NCBI RefSeq assembly: GCF_000018145.1
Contig: NC_009952.1
Span: 2,480,001 to 2,544,000, forward strand
Length of the DNA stretch: 64,000 bases
Origin: Dinoroseobacter shibae DFL 12 = DSM 16493
Lineage (GTDB): Bacteria; Pseudomonadota; Alphaproteobacteria; Rhodobacterales; Rhodobacteraceae
Reading direction: 5' to 3'
In this document: positions 17,883-25,662 of the stretch, piece after piece
How the letters are laid out: every line of letters begins with the position of its first letter
How positions within the stretch are numbered: position 1 is the first letter of the stretch
Made by a program: the position numbers and the translations under genes
The notes under the pieces: generated by a model
Database searches by the model: none
What the model was told of the DNA's origin: nothing
What the model saw: only the letters and a program-made list of their open reading frames with translations

Positions 17883-18236
17883 GGGAGGTCTCCGTTTTTG
17901 CAGACACGTCAGTGCCGCTTTCGACCTCGTAAATGGCCTCTCCCGCGCGGCGGAGGTAGACCCGCAACCGCAAGCCCGGTTTGCACCTGCAGCATAGGCC
18001 GCCGCGCACTTCGGACATGTTCATTGAATGTGCCGTCAGGCTGACCTGAGCCTGCGGCCGCACTGGCGCCTTGAGCCGCCTACCAAGATCTGGAATTTTC
18101 ACGGCTGGGGAAGGGCAACTCCGCACCTGGGACGGAGTCCACGCACCATCGCCATGCGGTTTGATCACCGCGCCAAGATCCAAGCGCCCCAGGAGGGCGC
18201 CCTTGCGGCTGGCGCACGCCGCAGGACGAAGTCGGT
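17883..18236. other. 354-base gap between small genes
   Basis: No gene with a ribosome site and family features was found. A minus-strand frame through here (residues such as LRLRVYLRRAGEAIYEVES) is part of a long open frame without a plausible stop or context, and I do not accept it as a gene. A weak GC-rich hairpin near 18182-18210 may end transcription of the small gene that stops at 18237. Confidence 0.4.
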
Positions 18237-18416
18237 TCAGGCGTCGAAGCTGCGCAGGTAGCTGTCCACCAATTGCTTGCGGCTCAGTCCGCGCCGCTCC
18301 AACTCGCGATCGGAGCGCTGGAACAGGCACATGAAGCGATAGGCATTGCGGAACGCGCCTGTCACGCCGTGCATCCATGCAAGGTTTGCGGGGGGCTGGA
18401 GGGGTGCAGTCGGCAT
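18237..18416 (-). CDS. Small DUF1127-like protein 3 (59 residues)
   Basis: A 59-residue ORF, MPTAPLQPPANLAWM to DSYLRSFDA, below the usual length cut-offs. Its second half, FQRSDRELERRGLSRKQLVD, fits the DUF1127 pattern well. GAGGTGAGAC precedes the ATG, a good ribosome site. Immediately upstream lies an AT-rich, palindrome-bearing promoter-like region, so this small gene probably has its own regulated promoter and may also help drive ureEFG. It lies 223 bases downstream of ureC. Confidence 0.65.
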   Translation of the reverse strand: MPTAPLQPPANLAWMHGVTGAFRNAYRFMCLFQRSDRELERRGLSRKQLVDSYLRSFDA

Positions 18417-18429
18417 GTCTCACCTCTGA

Positions 18430-18454
18430 ATACGATTGTATACTTAGATCGTAT
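18430..18454. promoter_or_regulatory. Candidate operator: ATACGAT/ATCGTAT inverted repeat
   Basis: Perfect 7-base inverted repeat ATACGAT...ATCGTAT with an 11-base spacer that itself contains the palindrome GTATAC. It lies 14 bases upstream of the third small DUF1127-like gene, in AT-rich DNA that should hold the promoter, so a bound regulator would block transcription. The TTGTATAC core resembles operators of FCD-type GntR regulators; that comparison is inference. Confidence 0.45.
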
Positions 18455-18519
18455 ATAAGATGTGCCCCAAATGCACCAAAGCTGGTAGCCCTCCAGATGC
18501 AAGGCTGCATTGCGCTCCG

Positions 18520-18537
18520 TGCATACCTTGGTATGCA
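18520..18537. promoter_or_regulatory. Candidate operator: TGCATACC/GGTATGCA inverted repeat
   Basis: Perfect 8-base inverted repeat (TGCATACC, two bases, GGTATGCA) about 100 bases upstream of the third small gene and in the gap after ureC. Compact inverted repeats of this size are typical dimer-binding operators. No regulator gene is adjacent. Confidence 0.4.
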
Positions 18538-18639
18538 GAAAGGTACTGCGTCAACGCTGTCAGTATCCGACCATGCGCGCCGCGCCCCCCTCCTCGGGCC
18601 GGACCCCGTGTTCGACTGCTGTTGAAACATCGCCATGGA

Positions 18640-20349
18640 TCAGAACATGAAGTAACGCTGGGCGAGCGGCAGTTCTGTCGCCGGCTCGCAGGTCAACAAC
18701 TCCCCATCGGCGCGCACCTCGTAGGTTTCGGGATGCACCTCGACCTCTGGCGTGGCGCTGTTATGCACCATAGAAGATTTGCCGATATCGCGGCAGGTCT
18801 TGACCGCGAGGGTCTGTTTGGCGAGGCCGAGGCTGGCGCCGATGCCCGCCGCCTGCCCCGCCTGGCTGACGAACAGGACGGCGGAGTTTTCCACGGACCG
18901 TCCGTAAGCCCCGAACATGGGCCGGGTGTAGACCGGCTGCGGCGTGGGGATCGACGCGTTGGGGTCGCCCATCTGGGCGCAGACGATGGTGCCGCCCATG
19001 AGGATCATCTCGGGCTTCACGCCAAAGAAGGCCGGATTCCAGAGGCAGAGATCGGCGCGCTTGCCGACCTCGATGGACCCGATATGGGCGCTGATACCGT
19101 GGGCGATGGCCGGGTTGATCGTGTATTTCGCGATGTAGCGGCGGACGCGGAAATTGTCATTGTCGCCCGTCTCCTCCGCAAGGCGCCCGCGCTGCTTCTT
19201 CATCTTGTCGGCGGTCTGCCAGGTGCGGATGATGACCTCGCCCACACGGCCCATGGCCTGGCTGTCCGATGCGATGATCGAGAACGCGCCCATGTCGTGC
19301 AGGATGTCCTCGGCAGCGATGGTTTCCTTGCGAATGCGGCTCTCGGCGAAGGCCACGTCCTCGGGAATTGCCTTGTCGAGATGGTGGCAGACCATGAGCA
19401 TGTCGAGATGCTCTTCGAGGGTGTTGACCGTGTAGGGCATGGTCGGATTGGTCGAGGAGGGCAACACATGCTCGAAGCCCACGACCTTCATGATGTCCGG
19501 CGCATGGCCGCCCCCCGCGCCTTCGGTGTGGAAGGCGTGGATCGTGCGGCCCTTCATGGCGGCGATGGTGTTCTCGACAAAGCCGCTCTCGTTGAGGGTG
19601 TCGGTGTGGATCATCACCTGCACGTCCATGTCGTCGGCGACGCTGAGACAGCAATCGATGGCGCCGGGGGTCGTCCCCCAGTCCTCGTGCAGCTTCATGG
19701 CGCAGGCCCCGGCCTCGATCATCTCGACCAGCGCGCCGGGGCGAGATGCATTGCCCTTCCCCGCCAGCCCGAAATTCATCGGAAACGCATCGAGGGATTG
19801 CAGCATGCGCCCGATATGAAACGCGCCGGGCGTGCAGGTCGTGGCGAGCGAGCCATGGGCCGGGCCCGTGCCGCCACCGATCATGGTGGTGATGCCAGAA
19901 TGCAGGGCATCCTCGATCTGCTGGGGGCAGATGAAATGGATATGGCTGTCGAAACCGCCCGCGGTCAGGATCCGCCCCTCGCCCGCGATCGCCTCGGTGC
20001 CGGGGCCGATGATGATATCCACCCCTGTTTGCGTGTCGGGATTGCCCGCCTTGCCAATGGCCGCGATCACCCCGTCGCGCAGGCCCACATCGGCCTTGTA
20101 GATCCCCGTATGGTCCACGATCAGCGCGTTGGTGATGACGGTATCCACCGCGCCTTCTGCGCGGGTGGCCTGGGACTGCCCCATGCCGTCGCGGATGACC
20201 TTGCCGCCGCCGAACTTGACCTCTTCGCCATAGGTGGTGAGGTCGCGCTCGACTTCGATGATCAGGTCGGTATCGGCAAGCCGCACCTTGTCGCCCGTGG
20301 TCGGCCCATACATGTCGGCATAGGCGGCGCGGGAGATCGTGGCGGGCAT
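18640..20349 (-). CDS. ureC: Urease alpha subunit
   Basis: Catalytic subunit that hydrolyses urea to ammonia and carbamate in the cytoplasm. At 569 residues it is full length. The bi-nickel site is intact: HIHFICPQQ (two His), [12 protein letters not shown] (the carbamylated Lys), [12 protein letters not shown] and [15 protein letters not shown] (His ligands), [13 protein letters not shown] (Asp ligand), and the mobile-flap His in [25 protein letters not shown] lies before the ATG at 20349. Unusually, it is separated from ureB by two phasin-like genes and from ureE by three small genes. Confidence 0.97.
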   Translation of the reverse strand: MPATISRAAYADMYGPTTGDKVRLADTDLIIEVERDLTTYGEEVKFGGGKVIRDGMGQSQATRAEGAVDTVITNALIVDHTGIYKADVGLRDGVIAAIGKAGNPDTQTGVDIIIGPGTEAIAGEGRILTAGGFDSHIHFICPQQIEDALHSGITTMIGGGTGPAHGSLATTCTPGAFHIGRMLQSLDAFPMNFGLAGKGNASRPGALVEMIEAGACAMKLHEDWGTTPGAIDCCLSVADDMDVQVMIHTDTLNESGFVENTIAAMKGRTIHAFHTEGAGGGHAPDIMKVVGFEHVLPSSTNPTMPYTVNTLEEHLDMLMVCHHLDKAIPEDVAFAESRIRKETIAAEDILHDMGAFSIIASDSQAMGRVGEVIIRTWQTADKMKKQRGRLAEETGDNDNFRVRRYIAKYTINPAIAHGISAHIGSIEVGKRADLCLWNPAFFGVKPEMILMGGTIVCAQMGDPNASIPTPQPVYTRPMFGAYGRSVENSAVLFVSQAGQAAGIGASLGLAKQTLAVKTCRDIGKSSMVHNSATPEVEVHPETYEVRADGELLTCEPATELPLAQRYFMF

Positions 20350-20484
20350 GGGCAGTCCTCGGGTTTTTCGTCAGCCCGAAGATGAGGTGTTTTGCCCAGC
20401 TCCGCAGCAGCAGGCCCGAAATGATCGGCGCGGAGCGTACTCAGAGCAGAGCATTTGCCCAAAAAACGAGCGCCGCGCCCAAGA

Positions 20485-20814
20485 TCAGCTCAGTTTGCGC
20501 AAACCGCGATCCACAAGGCGCCTGCGGTTCTCGTTGGTGGCGTCGTTGAGATGCTTGATCGAGGCATCCATCACCTTGGCGGGGTCCTTGCCCTCCATGG
20601 CGGCGACCATTCCGTCGCGGCCGGAGTTGATGAAAACCTTGGGCTTCTCGGCCATCATGCGCCAGTTCTCGTCGAAGGGCGTGTTCCAGATTCCGGCCAT
20701 GCCCATCATCCGCAACAGAATCACGGAATTCGTCTCGACCCCCAGGCGCCAGACATTCGCGCCGGTGCTGAGATAATCGAACATGTTGGACTGGGTCTGA
20801 ATGGCATGGTGCAT
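20485..20814 (-). CDS. Phasin-like hypothetical protein
   Basis: A 109-residue helical protein (MHHAIQTQSNMFDYLSTGAN to NENRRRLVDRGLRKLS). The amphipathic pattern, aromatic residues and MAGIWNTPFDENWRMMAEKP remind me of small phasin-type or phasin-associated proteins in this group, but I cannot name a family. It lies between the A/K/P-rich gene and ureC, 135 bases before the ureC start. No strong ribosome site is visible. An inner ATG at 20784 is a possible start. Confidence 0.6.
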   Translation of the reverse strand: MHHAIQTQSNMFDYLSTGANVWRLGVETNSVILLRMMGMAGIWNTPFDENWRMMAEKPKVFINSGRDGMVAAMEGKDPAKVMDASIKHLNDATNENRRRLVDRGLRKLS

Positions 20815-20926
20815 GGGGGGCTGACTTTCGGAAAAGGGGCGTCCCCGGAACGGGGAGAGCGCTGAGCGCAGGGAGGTGCGGCCCCCTTGGGGGCCAGCAC
20901 GGGATCTGATCGGTGCTGCGCCGCCC

Positions 20927-21649
20927 TCAGGAGGGCGACTTGGCCGCTTTCGCCGGGGCCTCTGCCGGAGTCGCCTCGGCCTTGGCCTTGGCAGGCGCGG
21001 TCACGGCCTCTGGCATCGGCGCAAGGCTTACGGTCTTCTTGCGCGGCGGCGCCCGACGACGGGAGGGCTTCTTCGGCGCCTCGGTTTCCTTGGCGGCAGG
21101 CTTGGCTGCGGTTTTGGCCACCGCCTGGGGCGCTGCATCCTGCGTGACGGGCTTGGGCGCCGCTTCCGGCGCAGCCTTCGCAGCCGGAACCGGCGCAGCC
21201 TGCTTGGCTTTCGGCTTCGCTGTCGGCGCCGAGGCACCGGCCTTCGGCACCGCCTTGGCGGCCGGTTTGGCCGCTGCTTTCCGGGCTGTCTTCGCCTTGG
21301 GCTTGGGCGCGGCCTTCTTTGCCGCCGGTTTCGGCGCGGCCTCCTCCGCTGGCTCGGGCGCAGGTTTGGCTGCCGACTTCGCGGCGGGCTTGAGTTCGGT
21401 CACAGTTGCGCTCGCCTTGGGCGCGGGGGCGGCGGGCTTCGGCGCCACCTTCACCGACGGCTTCGACACAGCCTTGGGCGTGGGCGCCGCGCGCTTCAGA
21501 ACCCGTGTTTTCACCGTCATGGTGTTGGGCGAATAAGCATTGGCCAGCTTGAAGGCGCTCTCGGCCATCTGGATTTGCATGTCCAACGACATTTTCCAGA
21601 ATTTCATGCCACTGGCCCAGAGGTCCAGCGGCGTTCGAAGGTTGGTCAT
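20927..21649 (-). CDS. Phasin-like protein with long Ala/Lys/Pro-rich tail
   Basis: A 240-residue protein in two parts. Residues 1-55 (TPLDLWASGMKFWKMSLDMQ, then IQMAESAFKLANAY) look like an amphipathic phasin-type helix. Residues 55-240 are low-complexity, rich in Ala, Lys and Pro (PKAKTARKAAAKPAAKAVP style), like histone H1 or PhaF-type tails that bind DNA or polyhydroxyalkanoate granules. The ATG shares its A with the ureB stop (TAATG), so it is translationally coupled to ureB. A granule- or nucleoid-binding role is inference. The coding strand keeps the high-GC codon usage of its neighbours. Confidence 0.65.
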   Translation of the reverse strand: MTNLRTPLDLWASGMKFWKMSLDMQIQMAESAFKLANAYSPNTMTVKTRVLKRAAPTPKAVSKPSVKVAPKPAAPAPKASATVTELKPAAKSAAKPAPEPAEEAAPKPAAKKAAPKPKAKTARKAAAKPAAKAVPKAGASAPTAKPKAKQAAPVPAAKAAPEAAPKPVTQDAAPQAVAKTAAKPAAKETEAPKKPSRRRAPPRKKTVSLAPMPEAVTAPAKAKAEATPAEAPAKAAKSPS

Positions 21650-21954
21650 TACAGTGCTCCCATAATACCCTGATTGAATCCGTAAATCTTGCGCGCCCCC
21701 CCAAACGGCACAAGCGTGATGTCGCGGGTTTGTCCGGGTTCGAACCGGACCGCCGTTCCCGCAGCGATGTCGAGCCGCATCCCCCGCGCCGCGTCCCGAT
21801 CAAAGGACAGTCCGGCGTTGGTTTCGGCGAAATGATAGTGGCTGCCCACCTGTACAGGTCGGTCGCCGGTGTTGGACACGGTGAGGGTCAGCGGCGTGGC
21901 CCCGGCGTTGAGCGTGATGTCGCCCGGTGCCGCCATGATCTCACCGGGGATCAT
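21649..21954 (-). CDS. ureB: Urease beta subunit
   Basis: A 101-residue structural subunit. The segment [20 protein letters not shown] and [16 protein letters not shown] are the family signature. It starts at 21954 ([13 protein letters not shown]), overlapping the stop of a 39-codon ORF by four bases, and its stop overlaps the next gene by one base. It is therefore flanked on both sides by coupled non-urease genes. Confidence 0.96.
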   Translation of the reverse strand: MIPGEIMAAPGDITLNAGATPLTLTVSNTGDRPVQVGSHYHFAETNAGLSFDRDAARGMRLDIAAGTAVRFEPGQTRDITLVPFGGARKIYGFNQGIMGAL

Positions 21955-22070
21955 CGGCGCGCCCCCCCGCGCGGCCGGTCGTCCTTGACGCGCACCGGCA
22001 CGGGCCGGGCAGCAGGCACCGGGAAAAGACGGTCCAAGGCTTCGCGCAAACGGTCTATCAGGTCTTGCAT
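21951..22070 (-). CDS. 39-residue ORF between ureA and ureB
   Basis: A short [23 protein letters not shown] followed by a basic tail ending [14 protein letters not shown] sits seven bases before the ATG, an excellent ribosome site, and its TGA overlaps the ureB ATG (ATGA). That arrangement suggests a translated peptide or a leader that sets ureB translation. The first 16 residues could form an amphipathic helix. I know no counterpart in standard urease operons. Confidence 0.55.
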   Translation of the reverse strand: MQDLIDRLREALDRLFPVPAARPVPVRVKDDRPRGGARR

Positions 22071-22085
22071 GGTCGGGCTCCTTGG

Positions 22086-22388
22086 TCAGCGAATGGGGTG
22101 GTGCACGGTGACGAGCTTGGTGCCGTCGGGAAAGGTCGCTTCAACCTGCACGTCATGGATCATCTCTGGAATGCCCGGCATGCATTGCTCAGCCCGAACC
22201 ACCTGCGCGCCGGCCTGCATCAGGTCTGCGACCGAACGGCCATCCCGTGCGCCTTCGACCACGTAGTCCGTGATCAGCGCGATGGCCTCCGGGTGGTTCA
22301 GCTTCACGCCACGCTCCAGCCGCCCGCGGGCCACAATCGCCGCGAGACTCACGAGCAGTTTGTCTTTCTCCCTTGGGGTGAGGTTCAT
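22086..22388 (-). CDS. ureA: Urease gamma subunit
   Basis: A 100-residue structural subunit starting [40 protein letters not shown] and [20 protein letters not shown] are family blocks. Start at 22388 is decided by similarity; the frame is open further upstream. GAGAGGAC touches the ATG. It follows ureD by about 94 bases and precedes the 39-codon ORF by 15 bases. Confidence 0.96.
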   Translation of the reverse strand: MNLTPREKDKLLVSLAAIVARGRLERGVKLNHPEAIALITDYVVEGARDGRSVADLMQAGAQVVRAEQCMPGIPEMIHDVQVEATFPDGTKLVTVHHPIR

Positions 22389-22482
22389 GTCCTCTCCTCT
22401 CGTCTGCCTTTCGTCACTTGGGCGTCGCCGCCCCGCTCTGCAATGGGACGATGCGCCATGTCGCAGGATGCTGCACACCCCC

Positions 22483-23328
22483 TCACAACTGCCACACCCG
22501 CGGCAGGGATGCGCCCTCGCGCAACACATGCAAAACCTGCGCCAAAGCATGCTTGAGCGGCTGCGCGTCCGGCGCAAAGGCGCGCAGAACCAGCTTGCCG
22601 TCCCAGGCCGAGACCGCCCAGTCCACGCCCTCCGGCGCGAGCCGCCGCACCGTGTCGCGCGCCGCCTCCGCATCCGGCGCCAGGAACGCCACCGTCGCGA
22701 TCGCGCGGGCCCCGCCGAGGCAGGCCCGGGGCGCCAGATGGGTCGCATCCAGGGTCAACGGCTCCCACAAGACCAGCTTGCCGTCCCGCCGCACCTGCCG
22801 ATCGTCGCGAAACGCGAAGCGCGACAACGCCTCGCCCATGGCGGCGCGGCCGAAGACCAGCGTCTCGCACCACAGAAGCGTCGCGTCCGCGGCCATCTCC
22901 ACCTCCGTGCAACGGCGGGTGGCGCTGCCGTCGAAGAGGATCGTCTCCTGCGGCAACCAGTCGAGCCGCGCACCGGACCCGAGCGTCAGATGCACGCGCA
23001 TCTCGCCCGTACCGGCACTGCTGCGATAGGTGCGCTCGGCCGTCTGTGTCGCCCCTGTCGCCTGCGCGCCAGCCTCTAGGTCAAGCCTGTAGCTCAGACT
23101 GTCGCCACCGGTCACGCCACCGGCGGTGTTCAGGAACACCACCTCGGGCACCGGCGCATGGACCCGGGGCAGCATCGCCTTGGCACATCCCTGTTGCGCC
23201 AGATCGGCCAGCGCCGTTGTCCCATCGGCTTTGCGCCGCATCACGACACGGGCACTTCCCGTGCTGCGTTGCAGGCGTGGGGAAAGCGCGTCCGTTTCGC
23301 AAGGCTGCGGCTCTAGCGTGTTGAGCAT
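22483..23328 (-). CDS. ureD: Urease accessory protein UreD
   Basis: A 281-residue scaffold that binds apo-urease and passes nickel from Ure[22 protein letters not shown] near residue 65, [13 protein letters not shown] near residue 88 and [14 protein letters not shown] near residue 120 are diagnostic. AAAGGAG lies six bases before the ATG at 23328 (MLNTLEPQP). It is the first gene of the minus-strand urease cluster; its promoter should lie between 23328 and the divergent pyrC. Confidence 0.95.
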   Translation of the reverse strand: MLNTLEPQPCETDALSPRLQRSTGSARVVMRRKADGTTALADLAQQGCAKAMLPRVHAPVPEVVFLNTAGGVTGGDSLSYRLDLEAGAQATGATQTAERTYRSSAGTGEMRVHLTLGSGARLDWLPQETILFDGSATRRCTEVEMAADATLLWCETLVFGRAAMGEALSRFAFRDDRQVRRDGKLVLWEPLTLDATHLAPRACLGGARAIATVAFLAPDAEAARDTVRRLAPEGVDWAVSAWDGKLVLRAFAPDAQPLKHALAQVLHVLREGASLPRVWQL

Positions 23329-23565
23329 GTCTGCTCCTTTCGCGGCCACCCTGCCCCGACAGAGCGGCGGCTGCAATCCGACCCCATGCCGCAGCGCAGA
23401 AACTTGCCAGCCTGTTGCGCCTGCATGTCTCCAAATCGCCTAATGCCGACGCATATCGACCAAGAAACGGGCATTCTTCCGAAAGTCTGGCTCTGGCCGC
23501 GCGGCGCATGCTGCGCTAGGACCGACAAAAGCGCCGTACCGGGCGCGCCGAGACGAGGACTTCAC

Positions 23566-24603
23566 ATGCGCCTGACCCTGCGCCGCCCTGATGACTGGCA
23601 CCTGCACCTGCGCGATGGCGCCATGCTGAAAGGGGTCCTGCCGGAAACCGCACGGCATTTCGCCCGCGCGATCATCATGCCGAACCTGGTGCCCCCCGTG
23701 GTGCGGGGCGCGGATGCCCTCGGCTATCGCGACCGCATCCTGTCGGCGCTGCCGAAGGGCATGGCGTTTACCCCGCTCATGACGCTCTACCTGACCGAAG
23801 AGACCGACCCGGAGGACGTCGCCACCGCCCATGCGGACGGGCTGATCACGGCGGTGAAGCTCTACCCGGCGGGGGCGACGACCAACTCCGCGTCGGGCGT
23901 GCGGGATTTCGACAAGGTGCGCGGCGTGCTCGAAAAGATGGCCGAGATCGGCCTGCCCCTGTGTTTTCATGGCGAGGTCACGACGCCCGAGGTCGACATC
24001 TTCGACCGGGAGGCGGTGTTCATCGACACGGTTCTGGACCCGCTGCGCCGGGCAACGCCGGGGTTGCGCGTAACGATGGAGCATATCACCACCAAGGACG
24101 CGGTGGACTACGTGACCGGTGCCGACGGCCATATCGGGGCCACGATTACCACCCATCACCTGATGATCAATCGCAACCACATGCTGGTGGGCGGCATCCG
24201 GCCCCATTATTACTGCCTGCCGGTGGTCAAGCGGGCGTCGCATCAGGCGGCCCTGCGCGCGGCGGCGATCTCGGGCAATCCGCGCTTCTTCCTCGGCACC
24301 GACAGCGCGCCCCATACGGATGACAACAAGGAGACGTCCTGTGGTTGCGCGGGCGTGTTCTCGGCCAGCAACACCATGGCGTGCCTGGCCCATGTGTTCG
24401 AAGAAGAGGGCGCGCTCGACAAGCTCGAAGGCTTTGCGTCGCTACATGGCCCCGCCCATTACGGGCTGGAACCCAACGAGGGCACCATCACGCTGGAGCG
24501 GTCGGACGACCCCGTCCCCTACCCCGCGAAGATCGAAACCGGCGCGGGCCCCGTGACCCTGTTCGATCCGGGCCACCCGCTGCATTGGCGGGTTCTGGAC
24601 TGA
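23566..24603 (+). CDS. pyrC: Dihydroorotase
   Basis: Zinc amidohydrolase of pyrimidine synthesis that cyclises carbamoyl-aspartate to dihydroorotate. Length (345 residues) and motifs mark the E. coli PyrC type: [10 protein letters not shown] (HxH metal ligands), [16 protein letters not shown] (carbamylated Lys), PLCFHGEVT (His), [13 protein letters not shown] (His) and [13 protein letters not shown] (catalytic Asp). Start at 23566 ([11 protein letters not shown]) has GAGG upstream. It is followed by pyrE after 139 bases, so the two form a pyrimidine gene pair. Confidence 0.96.
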   Translation: MRLTLRRPDDWHLHLRDGAMLKGVLPETARHFARAIIMPNLVPPVVRGADALGYRDRILSALPKGMAFTPLMTLYLTEETDPEDVATAHADGLITAVKLYPAGATTNSASGVRDFDKVRGVLEKMAEIGLPLCFHGEVTTPEVDIFDREAVFIDTVLDPLRRATPGLRVTMEHITTKDAVDYVTGADGHIGATITTHHLMINRNHMLVGGIRPHYYCLPVVKRASHQAALRAAAISGNPRFFLGTDSAPHTDDNKETSCGCAGVFSASNTMACLAHVFEEEGALDKLEGFASLHGPAHYGLEPNEGTITLERSDDPVPYPAKIETGAGPVTLFDPGHPLHWRVLD

Positions 24604-24742
24604 CAGGGCGCGAGTTGCCCATGGGATCCATGTCGGATCCCGGCATGGCAACGGCATTTTCGCACGTCGCGGCCCGTCAAAAAGGGTTCAACCCGCATTC
24701 GGATTGCTCTAGGGGAAAGCGTCCCAACCCAGCGAGGCCGCC

Positions 24743-25423
24743 ATGATCCCCAACAGTTTCCCCGACCAGGCCGAGATGGCTCGCCTCACCGCAGGCATGT
24801 TGCTGGAAATCGAGGCGGTGCATTTCAATGCGCGCGAGCCGTTCATCCTGGCCTCCGGCCTGCCCTCGCCGACCTATATCGACTGCCGGAAGCTGATCTC
24901 CTTTCCACGTATCCGCTCGACGCTGATGGATTTCCTGACTGTCACGGTGATGCGCGAGGCCGGGTTCGAGGCGTTCGACAACATCGCGGGGGGCGAGACC
25001 GCGGGCATCCCGTTCGGCGCCTTGGTGGCGGAACGGTTGGCGCTACCGATGACCTATGTGCGCAAGAAGCCCAAGGGCTATGGCCGCGATGCGCAGATCG
25101 AGGGCGTGATGCGCGAGGGGGAGCGCGTGCTGCTGGTGGAGGATCTGACCACCGATGGCGGATCGAAGCTGAAATTCGTGGAAGCGATTCGAAAGACCGG
25201 CGCGACCTGCGGCCATACGGCGGTGATTTTCAGCTACGGCATTTTCCCCGAAACCGAATCGAGCCTCGCCGCCGAAGGGGTGAAACTGCACCACCTGTGC
25301 ACCTGGTGGGACGTGCTGGCCGAGGCGCGCGCACGGGGCAGTTTTGATCCCGAAACGCTTGGCGCAGTTGAAACATTCCTGAACGACCCGCGCGCCTGGC
25401 AAGAGGCCCACAAGCGCGATTGA
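24743..25423 (+). CDS. pyrE: Orotate phosphoribosyltransferase
   Basis: Converts orotate and PRPP to OMP. The PRPP-binding loop is [20 protein letters not shown] near residue 130, and [16 protein letters not shown] and [17 protein letters not shown] (flexible catalytic loop) are present. At 226 residues it is of normal length. It follows pyrC in the same direction. A GC-rich hairpin lies just after the stop. Confidence 0.95.
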   Translation: MIPNSFPDQAEMARLTAGMLLEIEAVHFNAREPFILASGLPSPTYIDCRKLISFPRIRSTLMDFLTVTVMREAGFEAFDNIAGGETAGIPFGALVAERLALPMTYVRKKPKGYGRDAQIEGVMREGERVLLVEDLTTDGGSKLKFVEAIRKTGATCGHTAVIFSYGIFPETESSLAAEGVKLHHLCTWWDVLAEARARGSFDPETLGAVETFLNDPRAWQEAHKRD

Positions 25424-25429
25424 CATAGG

Positions 25430-25456
25430 GCGCCCGGGCCTTCTCGGGCCGGGCGC
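25430..25456 (+). terminator. Possible terminator hairpin after pyrE
   Basis: Eight-base stem GCGCCCGG/CCGGGCGC with an 11-base loop that can pair further, seven bases after the pyrE stop. No T-run follows, so it may be a stabilising or factor-dependent element and not a classical terminator. Confidence 0.4.
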
Positions 25457-25461
25457 GCCCA

Positions 25462-25590
25462 TGTGGATAATCCCGCGCGAGCGGAAAATTTCCTGCGCGT
25501 GGCCCCAATGCGACACCACATTCTGTAGACCGGTTGGCATATGCAACCACAGGATGCAGTGGTCATGCCTAGGGTTTTCAGTTATCAACA
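25462..25590. promoter_or_regulatory. DnaA-box-like sites and inverted repeat upstream of dnaB
   Basis: Contains a perfect consensus DnaA box TTATCCACA on the minus strand (25462-25470) and an 8-of-9 match, TTATCAACA, on the plus strand (25582-25590), in inverted orientation. Between them, at 25532-25548, is the near-palindrome GGTTG/GCATATG/CAACC. The region is AT-richer than its flanks and precedes dnaB by 73-200 bases, so DnaA control of dnaB is a fair guess. The two sites are too few for an origin. Confidence 0.5.
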
Positions 25591-25662
25591 GAGTTACTAA
25601 CAATTGCCCTGCAAAGCGGTTTGGGCCATAAAAACGGTCCGGGTCAAAGAGGGGTGCGGCGC

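Noticed and set aside
17883-18236. Minus-strand gene in the gap between the second and third small genes
   Set aside because: The frame is open, but has no ribosome site, runs into the next gene in the wrong phase and resembles no family.
18460-20385. 641-codon plus-strand frame opposite ureC
   Set aside because: Antisense shadow; ureC has all catalytic motifs on the other strand.
25462-25590. Replication origin next to dnaB
   Set aside because: Only two DnaA-like boxes and a short AT-rich patch; no cluster of boxes, and typical alphaproteobacterial origin neighbours such as hemE or parAB are absent.
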